Of a stretch of 64,000 nucleotides of DNA, positions 42,229 through 50,996 are shown in pieces; the stretch's first letter is position 1, and each line of letters starts with the position of its first letter. A program made the translations under genes and the position numbers. This stretch comes from JANJUB01 sp031386985 (GTDB taxonomy: Bacteria > Armatimonadota > Fimbriimonadia > Fimbriimonadales > Fimbriimonadaceae), in contig JANNCV010000016.1 in assembly GCA_031386985.1 (NCBI GenBank), positions 355,544 through 419,543 of the forward strand, given 5' to 3'. Under the pieces are notes generated by a model. That model saw only the letters and a list, made by a program, of their open reading frames with translations, was not told the DNA's origin and did not search any database.

Positions 42229-42421
42229 TTACATAAGAGCAGCTCCTTACGATTAAGGTCCGCCCCCTCCTTTTTCGAAGGCCATGCAAGCTAAATAGCA
42301 CCCAACCCCAAGCCTCTGTTTGCCCCGCCCCAAGCCTGGTGCCCCACCCGTATTTTTTCAAACAATCAGACAAAGAGTAAAAATACTTAAACAAATTTCC
42401 CCCAAATTGTGAAACGATCGC

Positions 42422-42427
42422 TATAAT
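42422..42427 (+). promoter_or_regulatory. TATAAT -10 box, leaderless spacing
   Basis: A consensus TATAAT ends 7 nt before ATG at 42435, so transcription would begin at or next to the start codon. No ribosome site and no good -35 are seen. Confidence 0.5.
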
Positions 42428-42434
42428 AAAAACA

Positions 42435-44369
42435 ATGAAACGTCTGTCTGTCTGTCTGTCTGTCTGTCTGCTAGCGTTATCGACATTTGCTAGTGCCATA
42501 GATGGCAATCCACAGAACCCTGCGAATTGGCAAGCTCTGCCGAGCGAGTTTGATGGGCTAGACATCGCGCACACTTGGACGTTGGTGAACGGCACGTCCA
42601 CTGCGTTAGAAGTGAAGAGGATTTGGGGGACCCAGACGTGGATTTACAACGGCGTCCCTCAGCCCTCTATTGCACCCTCAATACCAATTCTTGACGGCAC
42701 AGATGTTGTCCACACAATCACGATGGATTCCGAAGGAACGGTGACGCGAAAGCTTCAGTGGATCGGGTTAGGCCCCGCTCCAGCTTACGTTCTCCTAATT
42801 GTGCACTCAGACTTAACGACGATGCGTTGTTACCAAACAGGTAGCGCCTCTGGGTGGAACGGTCATTACGGCCTTTCGGAGGAGAATATTGAAGGCACAT
42901 GGACAACTCCGTTTGTGATCCAAGGGGTACCCGCCCAAACGCGATGGCTCCAGCAAGCATTGGTCACCAACGGTATTGCCCGATTACCGGTTGAGAAGGA
43001 AGCGCACGCACAGACAACTACGTCTCTCGTGGGGGGCCTTAAGGCTAACGGCGTATGGGCATCCGCAGAGCCCTTGGTATCGGATGTTGACAACCGGATC
43101 GCATCGCTTGATATTAACGGGGTCTCTACGCATAACGAATTGAAGGTCGACCCCAACATGCTTTCATGGATCAGCTTCCCTTATGCAGAGCATGGGCAGG
43201 GCGGCATATACCCCCAAGCCGTTGTTCAGTCGTATCAAGGAAGGTCGCCAGTTCCATCGGTGACCAGTTACTTTAACACCAGCAGTAACGCCACATGGCA
43301 TTACGCTCCGACGACGCACACGGTCTGGACGGAGCCGGGATTGACTCATCCGACGAATCCGAGTCACGAGGATATCTCATTCCAAGGTTCAACGACCAAC
43401 CTGAGTTCCCCCCTTGGGGCCGGTAATTATGAATATATTATCACGTATCCCGGACAGGCGGCGGTAGGGAGTTATGGCTTCGCGTGGTTGCCCTCGCATC
43501 CGATCCCGAGCCAAATCCTAACAATAGAACGACCAAAACACACTCAGGACTACGTAGGGCTCCCGGGGTTGCCGATGTGGATCGTCAAAAGTGAAGTTCA
43601 CTTCGACCCCAAAAGCATGGGGAACTCGATTACGGCCAGGTTTATTTTCGATTGGATAGACGATCCATTGCATTACGAGGCGACTCGCTACGTCGTAACC
43701 CACATAGCAGGTAAACCGACGGTTGATCTCATTCCATACTATGATTTCCACCGATTTTTACTCAGAACCCAGTTTGAATTTAACTCCGGCACGAGCACCA
43801 CTATGGCTTACTTTGTTAGCGCTGGTGTTCCCGATGCGTACGTGACTGAAGAGGGGGACAAGGCAAACGTAACAATGGTTACTGATCTGATCAAGATTTT
43901 GGCCAAAACTGCGGGAGTGTTATGGACACCTGGAAGGGTCGCCTGGGCCGCGGTCGAGATCGCAGCGATGATAGCTGGTGAAGTTAACGACACCGTTGGC
44001 TGGAGCCCCCAACCCGTGGCAGTGCATTTCGAAAGGGAAGGCGATTCAAAGGATGAACCGAAGCAATTCTGGCCAGCTGATTGGAACACAGAGATCGCTT
44101 ACGGGCATGTCGGCGCGACCTTTGAAAGTTGCAAGAGCGATTTTGATTGGCACGTGGTCTACAGGCCCAGAACCTTCTCGCAGCCAAAGGTGATTGACAA
44201 ATACAACACCACGGGCTACGTTAACAGCTTCGTGAAATATTTTGACGACGAGGATGATCAGTTCATCGCTCCCCGTCGATACACATACCGCATTCATACC
44301 GCCGGACCTGCGACATGGGGGTTTGAGGGTGAGCAGCCGCCCGGATCAGGGGCAGGCGGAGGCGGTTAG
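42435..44369 (+). CDS. Large secreted protein of unknown function with TCTG tract
   Basis: A 644-residue protein. Residues 1-21 form a signal peptide whose hydrophobic core (LSVCLSVCLLALSTFASA) is encoded in part by seven TCTG repeats. The mature part is rich in aromatic residues, Thr and Ser, and looks beta-rich, with an acidic tail ending in GSGAGGGG. No domain is recognised. The following gene starts on the last base of its stop codon, so the two are expressed together. Gain or loss of one TCTG unit would shift the frame at the fourth to twelfth codon. Confidence 0.65.
   Translation: MKRLSVCLSVCLLALSTFASAIDGNPQNPANWQALPSEFDGLDIAHTWTLVNGTSTALEVKRIWGTQTWIYNGVPQPSIAPSIPILDGTDVVHTITMDSEGTVTRKLQWIGLGPAPAYVLLIVHSDLTTMRCYQTGSASGWNGHYGLSEENIEGTWTTPFVIQGVPAQTRWLQQALVTNGIARLPVEKEAHAQTTTSLVGGLKANGVWASAEPLVSDVDNRIASLDINGVSTHNELKVDPNMLSWISFPYAEHGQGGIYPQAVVQSYQGRSPVPSVTSYFNTSSNATWHYAPTTHTVWTEPGLTHPTNPSHEDISFQGSTTNLSSPLGAGNYEYIITYPGQAAVGSYGFAWLPSHPIPSQILTIERPKHTQDYVGLPGLPMWIVKSEVHFDPKSMGNSITARFIFDWIDDPLHYEATRYVVTHIAGKPTVDLIPYYDFHRFLLRTQFEFNSGTSTTMAYFVSAGVPDAYVTEEGDKANVTMVTDLIKILAKTAGVLWTPGRVAWAAVEIAAMIAGEVNDTVGWSPQPVAVHFEREGDSKDEPKQFWPADWNTEIAYGHVGATFESCKSDFDWHVVYRPRTFSQPKVIDKYNTTGYVNSFVKYFDDEDDQFIAPRRYTYRIHTAGPATWGFEGEQPPGSGAGGGG
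42443..42470 (+). repeat. TCTG tetranucleotide tract, seven copies
   Basis: Seven perfect TCTG units within the signal peptide codons of the gene starting at 42435. Four-base repeats in a 5' coding region are the classic substrate for slipped-strand phase variation. Confidence 0.85.
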
Positions 44370-45247
44370 TGCTTGGTTTACCCATATTTTTGGCTTTTTC
44401 CGTCAGCGTGCCCCAGGCTCAGCAGCCTCCACTAGGGGCACTGACGCGGCCTTCGAAGGTTGATTATCGTGGGCCGCAATTCGTGAACCAGAGATGGGAC
44501 TTGGCCGCGGACAAGCCGTTCTTGGAACTGAGGGCAGAGCATGATCGGCTGTGGCGAACCTATCGCAAAGGCGACCCAAAGAGAGAGTTGGTTGACCTAT
44601 GTGATAAGGCACTTGCAGCGCATCGCGCCCATCCCGATGCGAAGAGCCTGTATAAAGCACTTTCAATGTCGTTTTTAGCCACCTGGCTGTCAGACCACAA
44701 GGGGAGGGGCGCCCTGCTGAGCGAGTGGCCTGTCTTCAAAGGTAATAAGTCGCTTGAGGCAGCGCGCATCGTTTACCTATACCACTTCCATCCGTTCATT
44801 GACGAGGACACCTCAACCGAAAAGATTGCGTTCAACGTCATTAGGAGGAACGCTTCAGATGAGCCCGTAGAGCTTAAAATATGTAACGACGCCCAAGGGC
44901 AGAGCAAGCCAGCCAGAAACATGGCGTTTCAATTGGCGGCAAAAAGGCTGGAACAGGCCTACGATGACCCCCAATGGGCTTCGGCCGCGGCGTGCGCCTA
45001 CGTAGCCGTCCGTGGAAAAATGGAGGATTTTGAGCCGCCAAGTCCGGTCGAAGAAAATCATCGCATAAAGGCCATTTCATTCCAGCTTATGTACAGGTTT
45101 GAGACAATGATTAATGGTGGAATAGTTGCGATGGGGAGCAAGCAACTGGAGAAGAACTGGGCAAAGAGCTTTCCCAAACGCCGCCTTCTCAGCTCATACC
45201 CTTGGCAGTTTGGGCCAAACCGCGGAAAGCCATTCAAGAGAGACTAA
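44369..45247 (+). CDS. Secreted protein of unknown function
   Basis: A 292-residue protein with a short signal peptide (LGLPIFLAFSVSVPQAQ). The mature region is helical and basic, with no recognised domain; alternating helices around LVDLCDKALAAHRAHPDAKSL and NMAFQLAAKRLEQAYDDPQWA suggest a TPR-like array. The GTG start overlaps the stop of the 644-residue gene by one base (TAGTG), implying a translationally coupled pair. Confidence 0.6.
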   Translation: MLGLPIFLAFSVSVPQAQQPPLGALTRPSKVDYRGPQFVNQRWDLAADKPFLELRAEHDRLWRTYRKGDPKRELVDLCDKALAAHRAHPDAKSLYKALSMSFLATWLSDHKGRGALLSEWPVFKGNKSLEAARIVYLYHFHPFIDEDTSTEKIAFNVIRRNASDEPVELKICNDAQGQSKPARNMAFQLAAKRLEQAYDDPQWASAAACAYVAVRGKMEDFEPPSPVEENHRIKAISFQLMYRFETMINGGIVAMGSKQLEKNWAKSFPKRRLLSSYPWQFGPNRGKPFKRD

Positions 45248-45464
45248 GCCCCATGGGCCTGCACCGCGCTCCAGGCCTTTTCAGCGAGCTACGCGCACCT
45301 CGTGCCCATACGATCCCCTTGGGCGTTGTGGCGCAGATTGGAATCATCGGGAGTAAACTCGCATCGGGTTAAGGTAGCGGAAATGAACAGAATGACAGAT
45401 GCTGAGTACGGCAGCGCCACACGTGAACCATGGACAAGAGAACACCGGGCGGCAGGAGAGCGTA

Positions 45465-45610
45465 TGGCGCGAGGGACCCGAAGGTTTCCCAACCCAAAAC
45501 GTCAAAGGAAAGTAAAGATGGACGAAACCTTCAAAGTCATGGAGCCACATGGACAGGGAAGGCGCATGTGGCACGACAGATAAGTAGCCTCAATGTGGCG
45601 CGAGGGACCG
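45465..45610. repeat. Short direct repeat pair in an intergenic region
   Basis: TGGCGCGAGGGACC plus GAAG occurs at 45465 and at 45596, 131 bp apart. The 45248-45688 gap holds no convincing gene; a 93-codon frame at 45302 is arginine-rich and unsupported. Confidence 0.4.
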
Positions 45611-45688
45611 AAGCTCGCCCGATGTTTGAAAAGGACCAAGTAAGCTGAGGAACGGCGGCGAGAGCGGTTTTGTTGATGTGATTGAATC

Positions 45689-46243
45689 ATGGTTATCCTC
45701 GTAAGTCTCTGCCTCCTCGCCCAACCGACCGCCGCGCAGGGAATCGTCTCTGCCGCCCGAACGCAACTGTCGTGGGGGACCGCTTATTACTCGAAATACA
45801 CCGCGATGAAGTATCCGGGCGGCGACCTGCCTAAGAATCGGGGCGTTTGTACGGATGTGGTCATCCGCGCCCTGAGGCCGCTCGGCTACGACCTTCAGAA
45901 GCTGATTCATGAAGATATGAAAAGGGCTTGGTCGGCTTATCCTCGCTATTCGGGCTTGAAGACTACCGATAAAAACATTGACCACCGTCGGGTTCCGAAT
46001 CAGCGCGTTTTCTTTACTCGTCACGGCAAGAGCTTAACGAACGATCTTGGCAAGAAAAGCGAGTGGAAGCCGGGGGATTTCGTGACGTGGAAGCTACCGG
46101 GAAATCTGGACCATATCGGGATTCTCACCGATAAGCGAAACGCGAAGGGGCTCCCGTTTGCGATTCATAACATGTCAACCACCCTAGAAGAAGACATTAT
46201 CGCGACTTACAAGATAACGGGGCATTATCGTTTTCCGAAGTGA
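45689..46243 (+). CDS. DUF1287-family secreted protein
   Basis: A 184-residue protein with a signal peptide (residues about 1-17). The mature domain shows YPGGDLPKNRGVCTDVVIRALR, DLQKLIHEDMKRAW, NIDHRRVPNQRVFF and PGDFVTWKLPGNLDHIGIL, ending with GHYRFPK. The Cys-Thr-Asp and His motifs give an NlpC/P60-like cysteine-peptidase-type layout. DUF1287 proteins are uncharacterised; an envelope amidase or peptidase role is inferred from fold-like motif order. Confidence 0.88.
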   Translation: MVILVSLCLLAQPTAAQGIVSAARTQLSWGTAYYSKYTAMKYPGGDLPKNRGVCTDVVIRALRPLGYDLQKLIHEDMKRAWSAYPRYSGLKTTDKNIDHRRVPNQRVFFTRHGKSLTNDLGKKSEWKPGDFVTWKLPGNLDHIGILTDKRNAKGLPFAIHNMSTTLEEDIIATYKITGHYRFPK

Positions 46244-46383
46244 GCTTGGCGGGCGGCCAATCTAACTCGATCACCGCCCGCGCGGGGTCAAGCTCTCCCC
46301 ACTGTTATGTTACGGTGATCGCGAATTAAAAACAACTCACTGACAAATTCGTTACCAACAAACAAATTTATTAGGATGCACTG

Positions 46384-46389
46384 TATAAT
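46384..46389 (+). promoter_or_regulatory. TATAAT -10 box, leaderless spacing
   Basis: TATAAT, preceded by TG, ends 8 nt before ATG at 46398; there is no ribosome site. Confidence 0.45.
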
Positions 46390-46397
46390 CTCGCCGC

Positions 46398-46730
46398 ATG
46401 GACGATGTGTGGCCCAAACCAGATGAGCTCGAGTCGTATCACCGAATTACAGAGATTCTCGGTTGCAAGTGGTCGCTTGCGATCTTCGACGCAATTGAAC
46501 GAAACATCAGCCGCCCCAGCCAAATTGAGCGTGAGTATGATGGGCTTACCGCCACTCAACTCCATCGTTGCCTCAATCGCTTAGAATCGGATGGCATCTT
46601 AATGAAGCAGGTTTTTGCCGAAACTCCGCCGCATACCGAATACACCTTGACCGAAAATGGAAAGCAGTTGGTTACCGTGCTGAGTTCGATTCGATCTTTG
46701 GCAAACCACTGGCCGGGTTGCGAGCGGTAA
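46398..46730 (+). CDS. HxlR-family winged-helix regulator
   Basis: A 110-residue transcription factor. GCKWSLAIFDAIERNISRPSQIE, LTATQLHRCLNRLESDGIL and the wing TPPHTEYTLTENGKQL follow the HxlR order. HxlR proteins respond to aldehydes, thiols or oxidants through cysteines; here Cys23 is at the usual position in the GCKW motif. It is followed 12 bp later by a sugar isomerase-like gene, which it may regulate. Confidence 0.85.
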   Translation: MDDVWPKPDELESYHRITEILGCKWSLAIFDAIERNISRPSQIEREYDGLTATQLHRCLNRLESDGILMKQVFAETPPHTEYTLTENGKQLVTVLSSIRSLANHWPGCER

Positions 46731-46742
46731 CCTTAGGGTTGC

Positions 46743-47633
46743 ATGGATCGCACTAACCACCAAGACATTCGCATTGGCACACTCGCCGGAATGAGTTCCG
46801 GCGCTAACTACCTCCGCCAGATTCTGCCTCATGGCTTTGAATCCTTCGAACTCACGATGTGGCAATACATCGGCGACCTCAATCTCTCCGAAATCAGCCG
46901 GGAAGTGAAGGATGTTTTGGGTGATCAGGCTGTGATTTCTTCGTTAGGAATCTACGGGAACCCGCTTCAGGACGAGACGTGTGCCGCCGATTGGGCGAAT
47001 GTCGTACGCGCCTGCAAGCTGTTTGATTGCAATGTCGTCTGTGGCTTCGCCGGTGCGCTTGAAGATCGCCCCGTAGATCAATCCATGAAGAAGTTTGGCG
47101 AAGTTTTCGGTGAAATCGCCCGGGTTGCCGATGGCGAAGGCGTAAAAATAGCATTCGAAAACTGCGATATGGGCGGAACATGGGAGAGCCCCAAATGGAA
47201 TATTGCCCATGGTCCAAAAGCTTGGGAAATGATGTTCAACGCCGTTCCCGGCGATACGCTGGGCTTAGAATGGGAGCCTTGCCACCAAATGGTCTCGCTA
47301 ATAGATCCGATTCCACAGCTTCGGAAGTATGTAGGGCGGGTTTACCACGTTCACGGGAAAGACGCGACGGTCGCTCAAGATGTGATCAAAACCCAAGGCA
47401 CCAGAAGCGGCGAGCAATACGTTTGGCATCGCACGCCAGGGTTTGGCGATTGCAACTGGGCGGACATTATCACAATTTTGCGCCAGGGCGGATTCAAGGG
47501 AGCGATTGATATCGAAGGATGGCACGATCCTATCTACCGTGACGAGCTTGAGATGACGGGACAGGTGCACGGTTTGAACTACCTGAAGAGCTGCCGTGGA
47601 GGACCTTTCGTGCCGAATCCAGTTTCGGCTTGA
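46743..47633 (+). CDS. Sugar phosphate isomerase/epimerase
   Basis: A 296-residue TIM-barrel of the xylose-isomerase-like superfamily. Metal-site candidates are in IAFENCDMGG, GLEWEPCHQM, VYHVHGKDA and GAIDIEGWHDP, in the expected order. The substrate is unknown. AGGG is just upstream of ATG. It is probably co-transcribed with the HxlR regulator, and its last 104 bp overlap the convergent CapA-like gene. Confidence 0.87.
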   Translation: MDRTNHQDIRIGTLAGMSSGANYLRQILPHGFESFELTMWQYIGDLNLSEISREVKDVLGDQAVISSLGIYGNPLQDETCAADWANVVRACKLFDCNVVCGFAGALEDRPVDQSMKKFGEVFGEIARVADGEGVKIAFENCDMGGTWESPKWNIAHGPKAWEMMFNAVPGDTLGLEWEPCHQMVSLIDPIPQLRKYVGRVYHVHGKDATVAQDVIKTQGTRSGEQYVWHRTPGFGDCNWADIITILRQGGFKGAIDIEGWHDPIYRDELEMTGQVHGLNYLKSCRGGPFVPNPVSA

Positions 47634-48432
47634 ATCCCGCTTTTACTGGAATTAGCTTATATTTCGTAACATCCGGGCCCTGAATTGTAACGTCCAAAAT
47701 CGCGCCATCGGTTCGTGGCCCTTTGCGGATATCGAAAACAAAATCGCCAAGCGAATAGGCGACGAGGCAATTGCCGATTCGCTCGACAGGCTGCAGCATG
47801 TGCGGCCCGTGACCTAGGATGAGATCAACCCCCAGGCCCGACATGACTTTTGCGAACTCACGCTGGCGAGCGGTCGGAATGTTCTGGCCTTCTTCGCCCC
47901 AATGGATGGAGACCACTCGAACGGGCGCAGTCATCTTGATGATGTCGGCCTTGAGCTGAGCAATGCTAAAAACTGACATGCCAGGGCACGCATCCTTCCT
48001 GAAATCAGTGTAAGCTACGAACGCGATTTTGGTTCCGTTTACTTCAATTTGGACGGGGTCTTCGTAAAGCGACACGACTCCGGATTTCCCAAGCGCGAAA
48101 ATCGTCTCAAAGAATCCGCCCGTCCCTGCATCAGCCGCGTGGTTATTGGCGAGCGAGACGATGTCAATCCCCGAACTCTTGATCCACTCCGATCGCCTCG
48201 GCGAAGCGCGTAACCGATAAAGCTTCTCGCCTTCGCCTTTTTTCCAACTGAGTGCGCACTCAAGGTTTGCGAAGGTGAGGCTAGCATCTTTCAAAGTCGC
48301 GGCAATGTCTCGAAAAGGGCTAACGCCCATCTTCTCCACCTCGCGCCCGAGCATCACGTCGCCTACGGCCCTCAATGTAATGGGTTTTGTTTGCGTTTGG
48401 ACGACCGCCGAAAGGGCCAAGAGTGTTAGCAT
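47530..48432 (-). CDS. CapA-family protein (poly-gamma-glutamate synthesis type)
   Basis: A 300-residue metallophosphoesterase-like protein with a signal peptide (LLALSAVVQTQT). Motifs: LRAVGDVMLGREV, FANLECALS, DIVSLANNHAADAG, VVSIHWGEEGQNIPTARQREFA and LGHGPHMLQPVERI, ending in YSLGDFVFD. These are the PGA_cap domain blocks. Genuine polyglutamate synthesis genes (capB/capC) are not nearby, so it is probably a stand-alone envelope hydrolase. The basic serine tail overlaps the neighbouring gene. Confidence 0.87.
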   Translation of the reverse strand: MLTLLALSAVVQTQTKPITLRAVGDVMLGREVEKMGVSPFRDIAATLKDASLTFANLECALSWKKGEGEKLYRLRASPRRSEWIKSSGIDIVSLANNHAADAGTGGFFETIFALGKSGVVSLYEDPVQIEVNGTKIAFVAYTDFRKDACPGMSVFSIAQLKADIIKMTAPVRVVSIHWGEEGQNIPTARQREFAKVMSGLGVDLILGHGPHMLQPVERIGNCLVAYSLGDFVFDIRKGPRTDGAILDVTIQGPDVTKYKLIPVKAGFKPKLDSARKVLHGSSSGSSNRAPVPSSQARHGR

Positions 48433-48447
48433 GATCCGCTCTCGTGA

Positions 48448-48672
48448 TTATGGGCGAAGGTCACCCCAACAGTTCCAGGGTTCAGGCGAAGTCATCTCTC
48501 TGTCCGTACCGATTTGATCCATCGCCGGGATCATGTCGCTGGCGGGAACGCCATTCATGACCTTGATATTCTTGTACACCTGCTCGCAAGTGGGAGGAGG
48601 GTTCTGCTGCGCAGAGAAAACGGCAAACGGGATAATGGCGGTTCCCAAAAGGAAAAAGCGTCGAGCTTTCAC
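48448..48672 (-). CDS. Short secreted protein, possibly truncated cytochrome-type
   Basis: A 74-residue protein with a signal peptide (FFLLGTAIIPFAVFSA). The segment CEQVYKNIKVMNGVPASDMIPAM resembles the N-terminal part of exported cytochromes related to the photosynthetic reaction-centre subunit, where a CxxCH heme site follows. Here the frame ends after WNCWGDLRP with no heme motif. It lies 15 bp upstream of the CapA-like gene, so both are likely transcribed together. It may be a remnant or a cytochrome-free small protein. Confidence 0.5.
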   Translation of the reverse strand: MKARRFFLLGTAIIPFAVFSAQQNPPPTCEQVYKNIKVMNGVPASDMIPAMDQIGTDREMTSPEPWNCWGDLRP

Positions 48673-48728
48673 CCCGATATTATGAAAGGTGGGCTCAGAA
48701 TCTTGCGATCATGAGCCCACGAATAAGG

Positions 48729-49232
48729 CTAAACCCTAGTGTAAGTGCACTTCATCATTTCTTGGAACTCGCCGTTCTCACCCGTAAAGTAAGAAGTTTG
48801 AATTCGGGTGTTCTCATCGGGTATCTCGATGACATCACGATACTTGGCGGTCTTGCCTTCGTTAACCATGTCGGGCCCGTCGCAATTCAAGGTCATCACC
48901 TTGCCATCTTCGCTTAGCTCGCCTACTTGCTTCCACAAGTGGGAAGACATCGAAGCGAACCAGCAACCTCGATACTCCTTGAAGGAGACATCATAGCCAA
49001 TAGCGAAGCGATACTCCATCGTCGTGCCGTCGGGCATATCGCCTTGACCCTCTCCGGCGGCCCACAGGCCACCGAGGCTTATCACATTTTCTGTTCCTTT
49101 CGATGTCTTCTTTTCGCCTCCAGGGCCCATTGTCATCTCGGTTTCGGTGCGCCATTCGCCCACCAACTTCTGGAGCCACTCGTGCTCTCTCACCGGTTTC
49201 GTTGCCATCATTTCTTCAGTTTCTGTACTCAT
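48729..49232 (-). CDS. DUF1579-family protein
   Basis: A 167-residue cytoplasmic protein: KPVREHEWLQKLVGEWRTETE, VISLGGLWAAGEGQG, YRFAIGYDVSFKEYRGCWFA and a strand-rich end. This is the beta-barrel-like DUF1579 layout. ATG at 49232 is chosen because GAGG lies five bases upstream; the upstream frame to 49313 lacks a site. Function is not known in the family. Confidence 0.85.
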   Translation of the reverse strand: MSTETEEMMATKPVREHEWLQKLVGEWRTETEMTMGPGGEKKTSKGTENVISLGGLWAAGEGQGDMPDGTTMEYRFAIGYDVSFKEYRGCWFASMSSHLWKQVGELSEDGKVMTLNCDGPDMVNEGKTAKYRDVIEIPDENTRIQTSYFTGENGEFQEMMKCTYTRV

Positions 49233-49416
49233 AATTACCTCTCGAATCATATAACGCGTTGGGCTCTTCCAGCGTTCCGGTGGTGCCACCGATTCCGTAA
49301 TTTTAACATTCATTTCTTCTTGTTATGAACGCGATCACGCGGTTCTGGGGAACGCGCGGCGGCGCGCGGTTGTTGTTCGTCTTAACATTCAGCCAATATG
49401 GCTGCGGAGGAAGACC

Positions 49417-50223
49417 TTGCTTACGTGGATGCGCCAACTCGACAAATTGCTCAGAGGCGATGCGACTCAGCTTGACTCGTTGAAAACGGGAAAGATTGAG
49501 TTCCCGGCCAAAGGCGTTCTCATTTCGGCCATCGTTCTGGCCGGTGCCTACGGGCTCTGCATGGGCTTGTTTACGGTGATTCGAACTGGTGGCTCGGCTG
49601 ACGGCTGGATGCAAATGTTGGCGAGCTTTATCAAGTTGCCCTTGCTCTTTGTTCTTACGATGGTCGTTACGTTGCCTTCACTTTATGTGTTCAATGCCTT
49701 GGTTGGATCGAGGCTAACGTTGCTTTCGGTCGTGCATTTGCTCATCGCGAGCATGGCCGTTACCGTCGCGGTCCTCGCCTCGCTTGGGCCGATCATCGCG
49801 TTCTTTTCTTTGAGTTCATCGAGTCACCCGTTCATGGTTTTGCTTAACGTGGTCGCGGCGACCGTCGCCGGGATTCTTGGAACCAAGTTTCTCTTTCACA
49901 CCCTTCATCGCTTGGTTTTTTCTCGGGATTACGTCGCTCCGCAACTCACTCCGCCTCCGCTCCCCGTCGAAGTGGGTATCGAGATCGAACCGACGCGAAA
50001 ACTCTCGGCGCTTGATCCCGCCGAGTTATCTCACAGCAGCGACGCCCGCAGCGTGTTTCGGATTTGGGCCATCGTGTTTGCGCTGGTAGGAGCGCAAATG
50101 AGTTGGGTGTTGCGGCCGTTTGTGGGCAGTCCCCATCTAGATTTTGCTTGGTTCCGCCCGAGAGAAGATAACTTCTTCATCGCCGTTTTTGAGATGATTC
50201 GAACCGTGCTTTCGGGAGGCTGA
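49417..50223 (+). CDS. Polytopic membrane protein, first of a tandem paralog pair
   Basis: A 268-residue protein with six hydrophobic segments. The TTG start follows GGAGG with a 6-base spacer. The motif SFIKLPLLFVLTMVVTLPSLYVFNALVG (in parts) and the C-terminal ALVGAQMSWVLRPFVGSP recur in the next gene. A proline-rich cytoplasmic loop lies near residue 180. The family is not recognised. Confidence 0.7.
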   Translation: MLTWMRQLDKLLRGDATQLDSLKTGKIEFPAKGVLISAIVLAGAYGLCMGLFTVIRTGGSADGWMQMLASFIKLPLLFVLTMVVTLPSLYVFNALVGSRLTLLSVVHLLIASMAVTVAVLASLGPIIAFFSLSSSSHPFMVLLNVVAATVAGILGTKFLFHTLHRLVFSRDYVAPQLTPPPLPVEVGIEIEPTRKLSALDPAELSHSSDARSVFRIWAIVFALVGAQMSWVLRPFVGSPHLDFAWFRPREDNFFIAVFEMIRTVLSGG

Positions 50224-50891
50224 TGAAAGCCGAAACCGGCATCTTTGCGACTTTTGATCAGCTCTTGCGAGCCGGGACCGTTGCGGATTCCCTCACCCTG
50301 CGCCGTTCGCTCCTCACGCTCGTGATCTGCGGTGGAATCTATGGGGCAACGATGGGCAGTTTCGGGGTGGACCACGGCCCCCGACTCCTCCAAATGCTGT
50401 TTTCGGCGCTGAAGGTGCCACTCTTGGTCGGGGCGACGTTTGCTCTTAGCTTGCCGACTTACTTCGTCGTATCCACCTTGATCGGCTTGCGGGACGATTT
50501 GGCCGAGTCTATTCGCGCGCTCCTTGCGACCCAGGCGGTTCTCGCGATTCTATTAGCGTCATTCGCGCCGTTCACTTTGCTTTGGTACGTTTCCAGTTCA
50601 AACTACAGCGCCGCGCTCCTCTTCAACGCGGCCATGTTCGGCCTCGCCAGCTTATGCGCGCAGCGCGTTTTGGCGCGGCTGTTCCGCCCGCTCGTAGCTC
50701 GCGATCCCCGGCATCGGATGATGCTAACGGTTTGGCTGGTCACGTTCACTTTTGTTGGCATCCAGATGGGCTGGCTTTTGCGCCCATTCGTAGGCAACCC
50801 CGACGACCCGACGACTTTTTTCCGTCAAGAGGCGTGGGGGAACGCCTACGAGGCGCTGGTTCAGTTAGCGAGTCGGGTGCTGGCATTCTGA
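50223..50891 (+). CDS. Polytopic membrane protein, second of a tandem paralog pair
   Basis: A 222-residue paralog of the preceding protein: SALKVPLLVGATFALSLPTYFVVSTLIG (in parts) and TFVGIQMGWLLRPFVGNP align with it. Six membrane segments are present; the proline-rich loop is missing. ATG overlaps the upstream stop by one base (TGATG), so the pair is translationally coupled and probably forms a heteromer. Confidence 0.7.
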   Translation: MKAETGIFATFDQLLRAGTVADSLTLRRSLLTLVICGGIYGATMGSFGVDHGPRLLQMLFSALKVPLLVGATFALSLPTYFVVSTLIGLRDDLAESIRALLATQAVLAILLASFAPFTLLWYVSSSNYSAALLFNAAMFGLASLCAQRVLARLFRPLVARDPRHRMMLTVWLVTFTFVGIQMGWLLRPFVGNPDDPTTFFRQEAWGNAYEALVQLASRVLAF

Positions 50892-50996
50892 TCATAACAA
50901 CTAGCATTACGTCACTGAGACGTCACAGCATGAGACCCGAGCCCAAATTGCTTTTCCGCCTGATTATTCTCATGGCAAGGTGAGCTATTCTGTGGA

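Noticed and set aside
45302..45583. 93-codon frame between the secreted pair and DUF1287 gene
   Set aside because: Arg-rich, no ribosome site or family similarity; contains one copy of the direct repeat.
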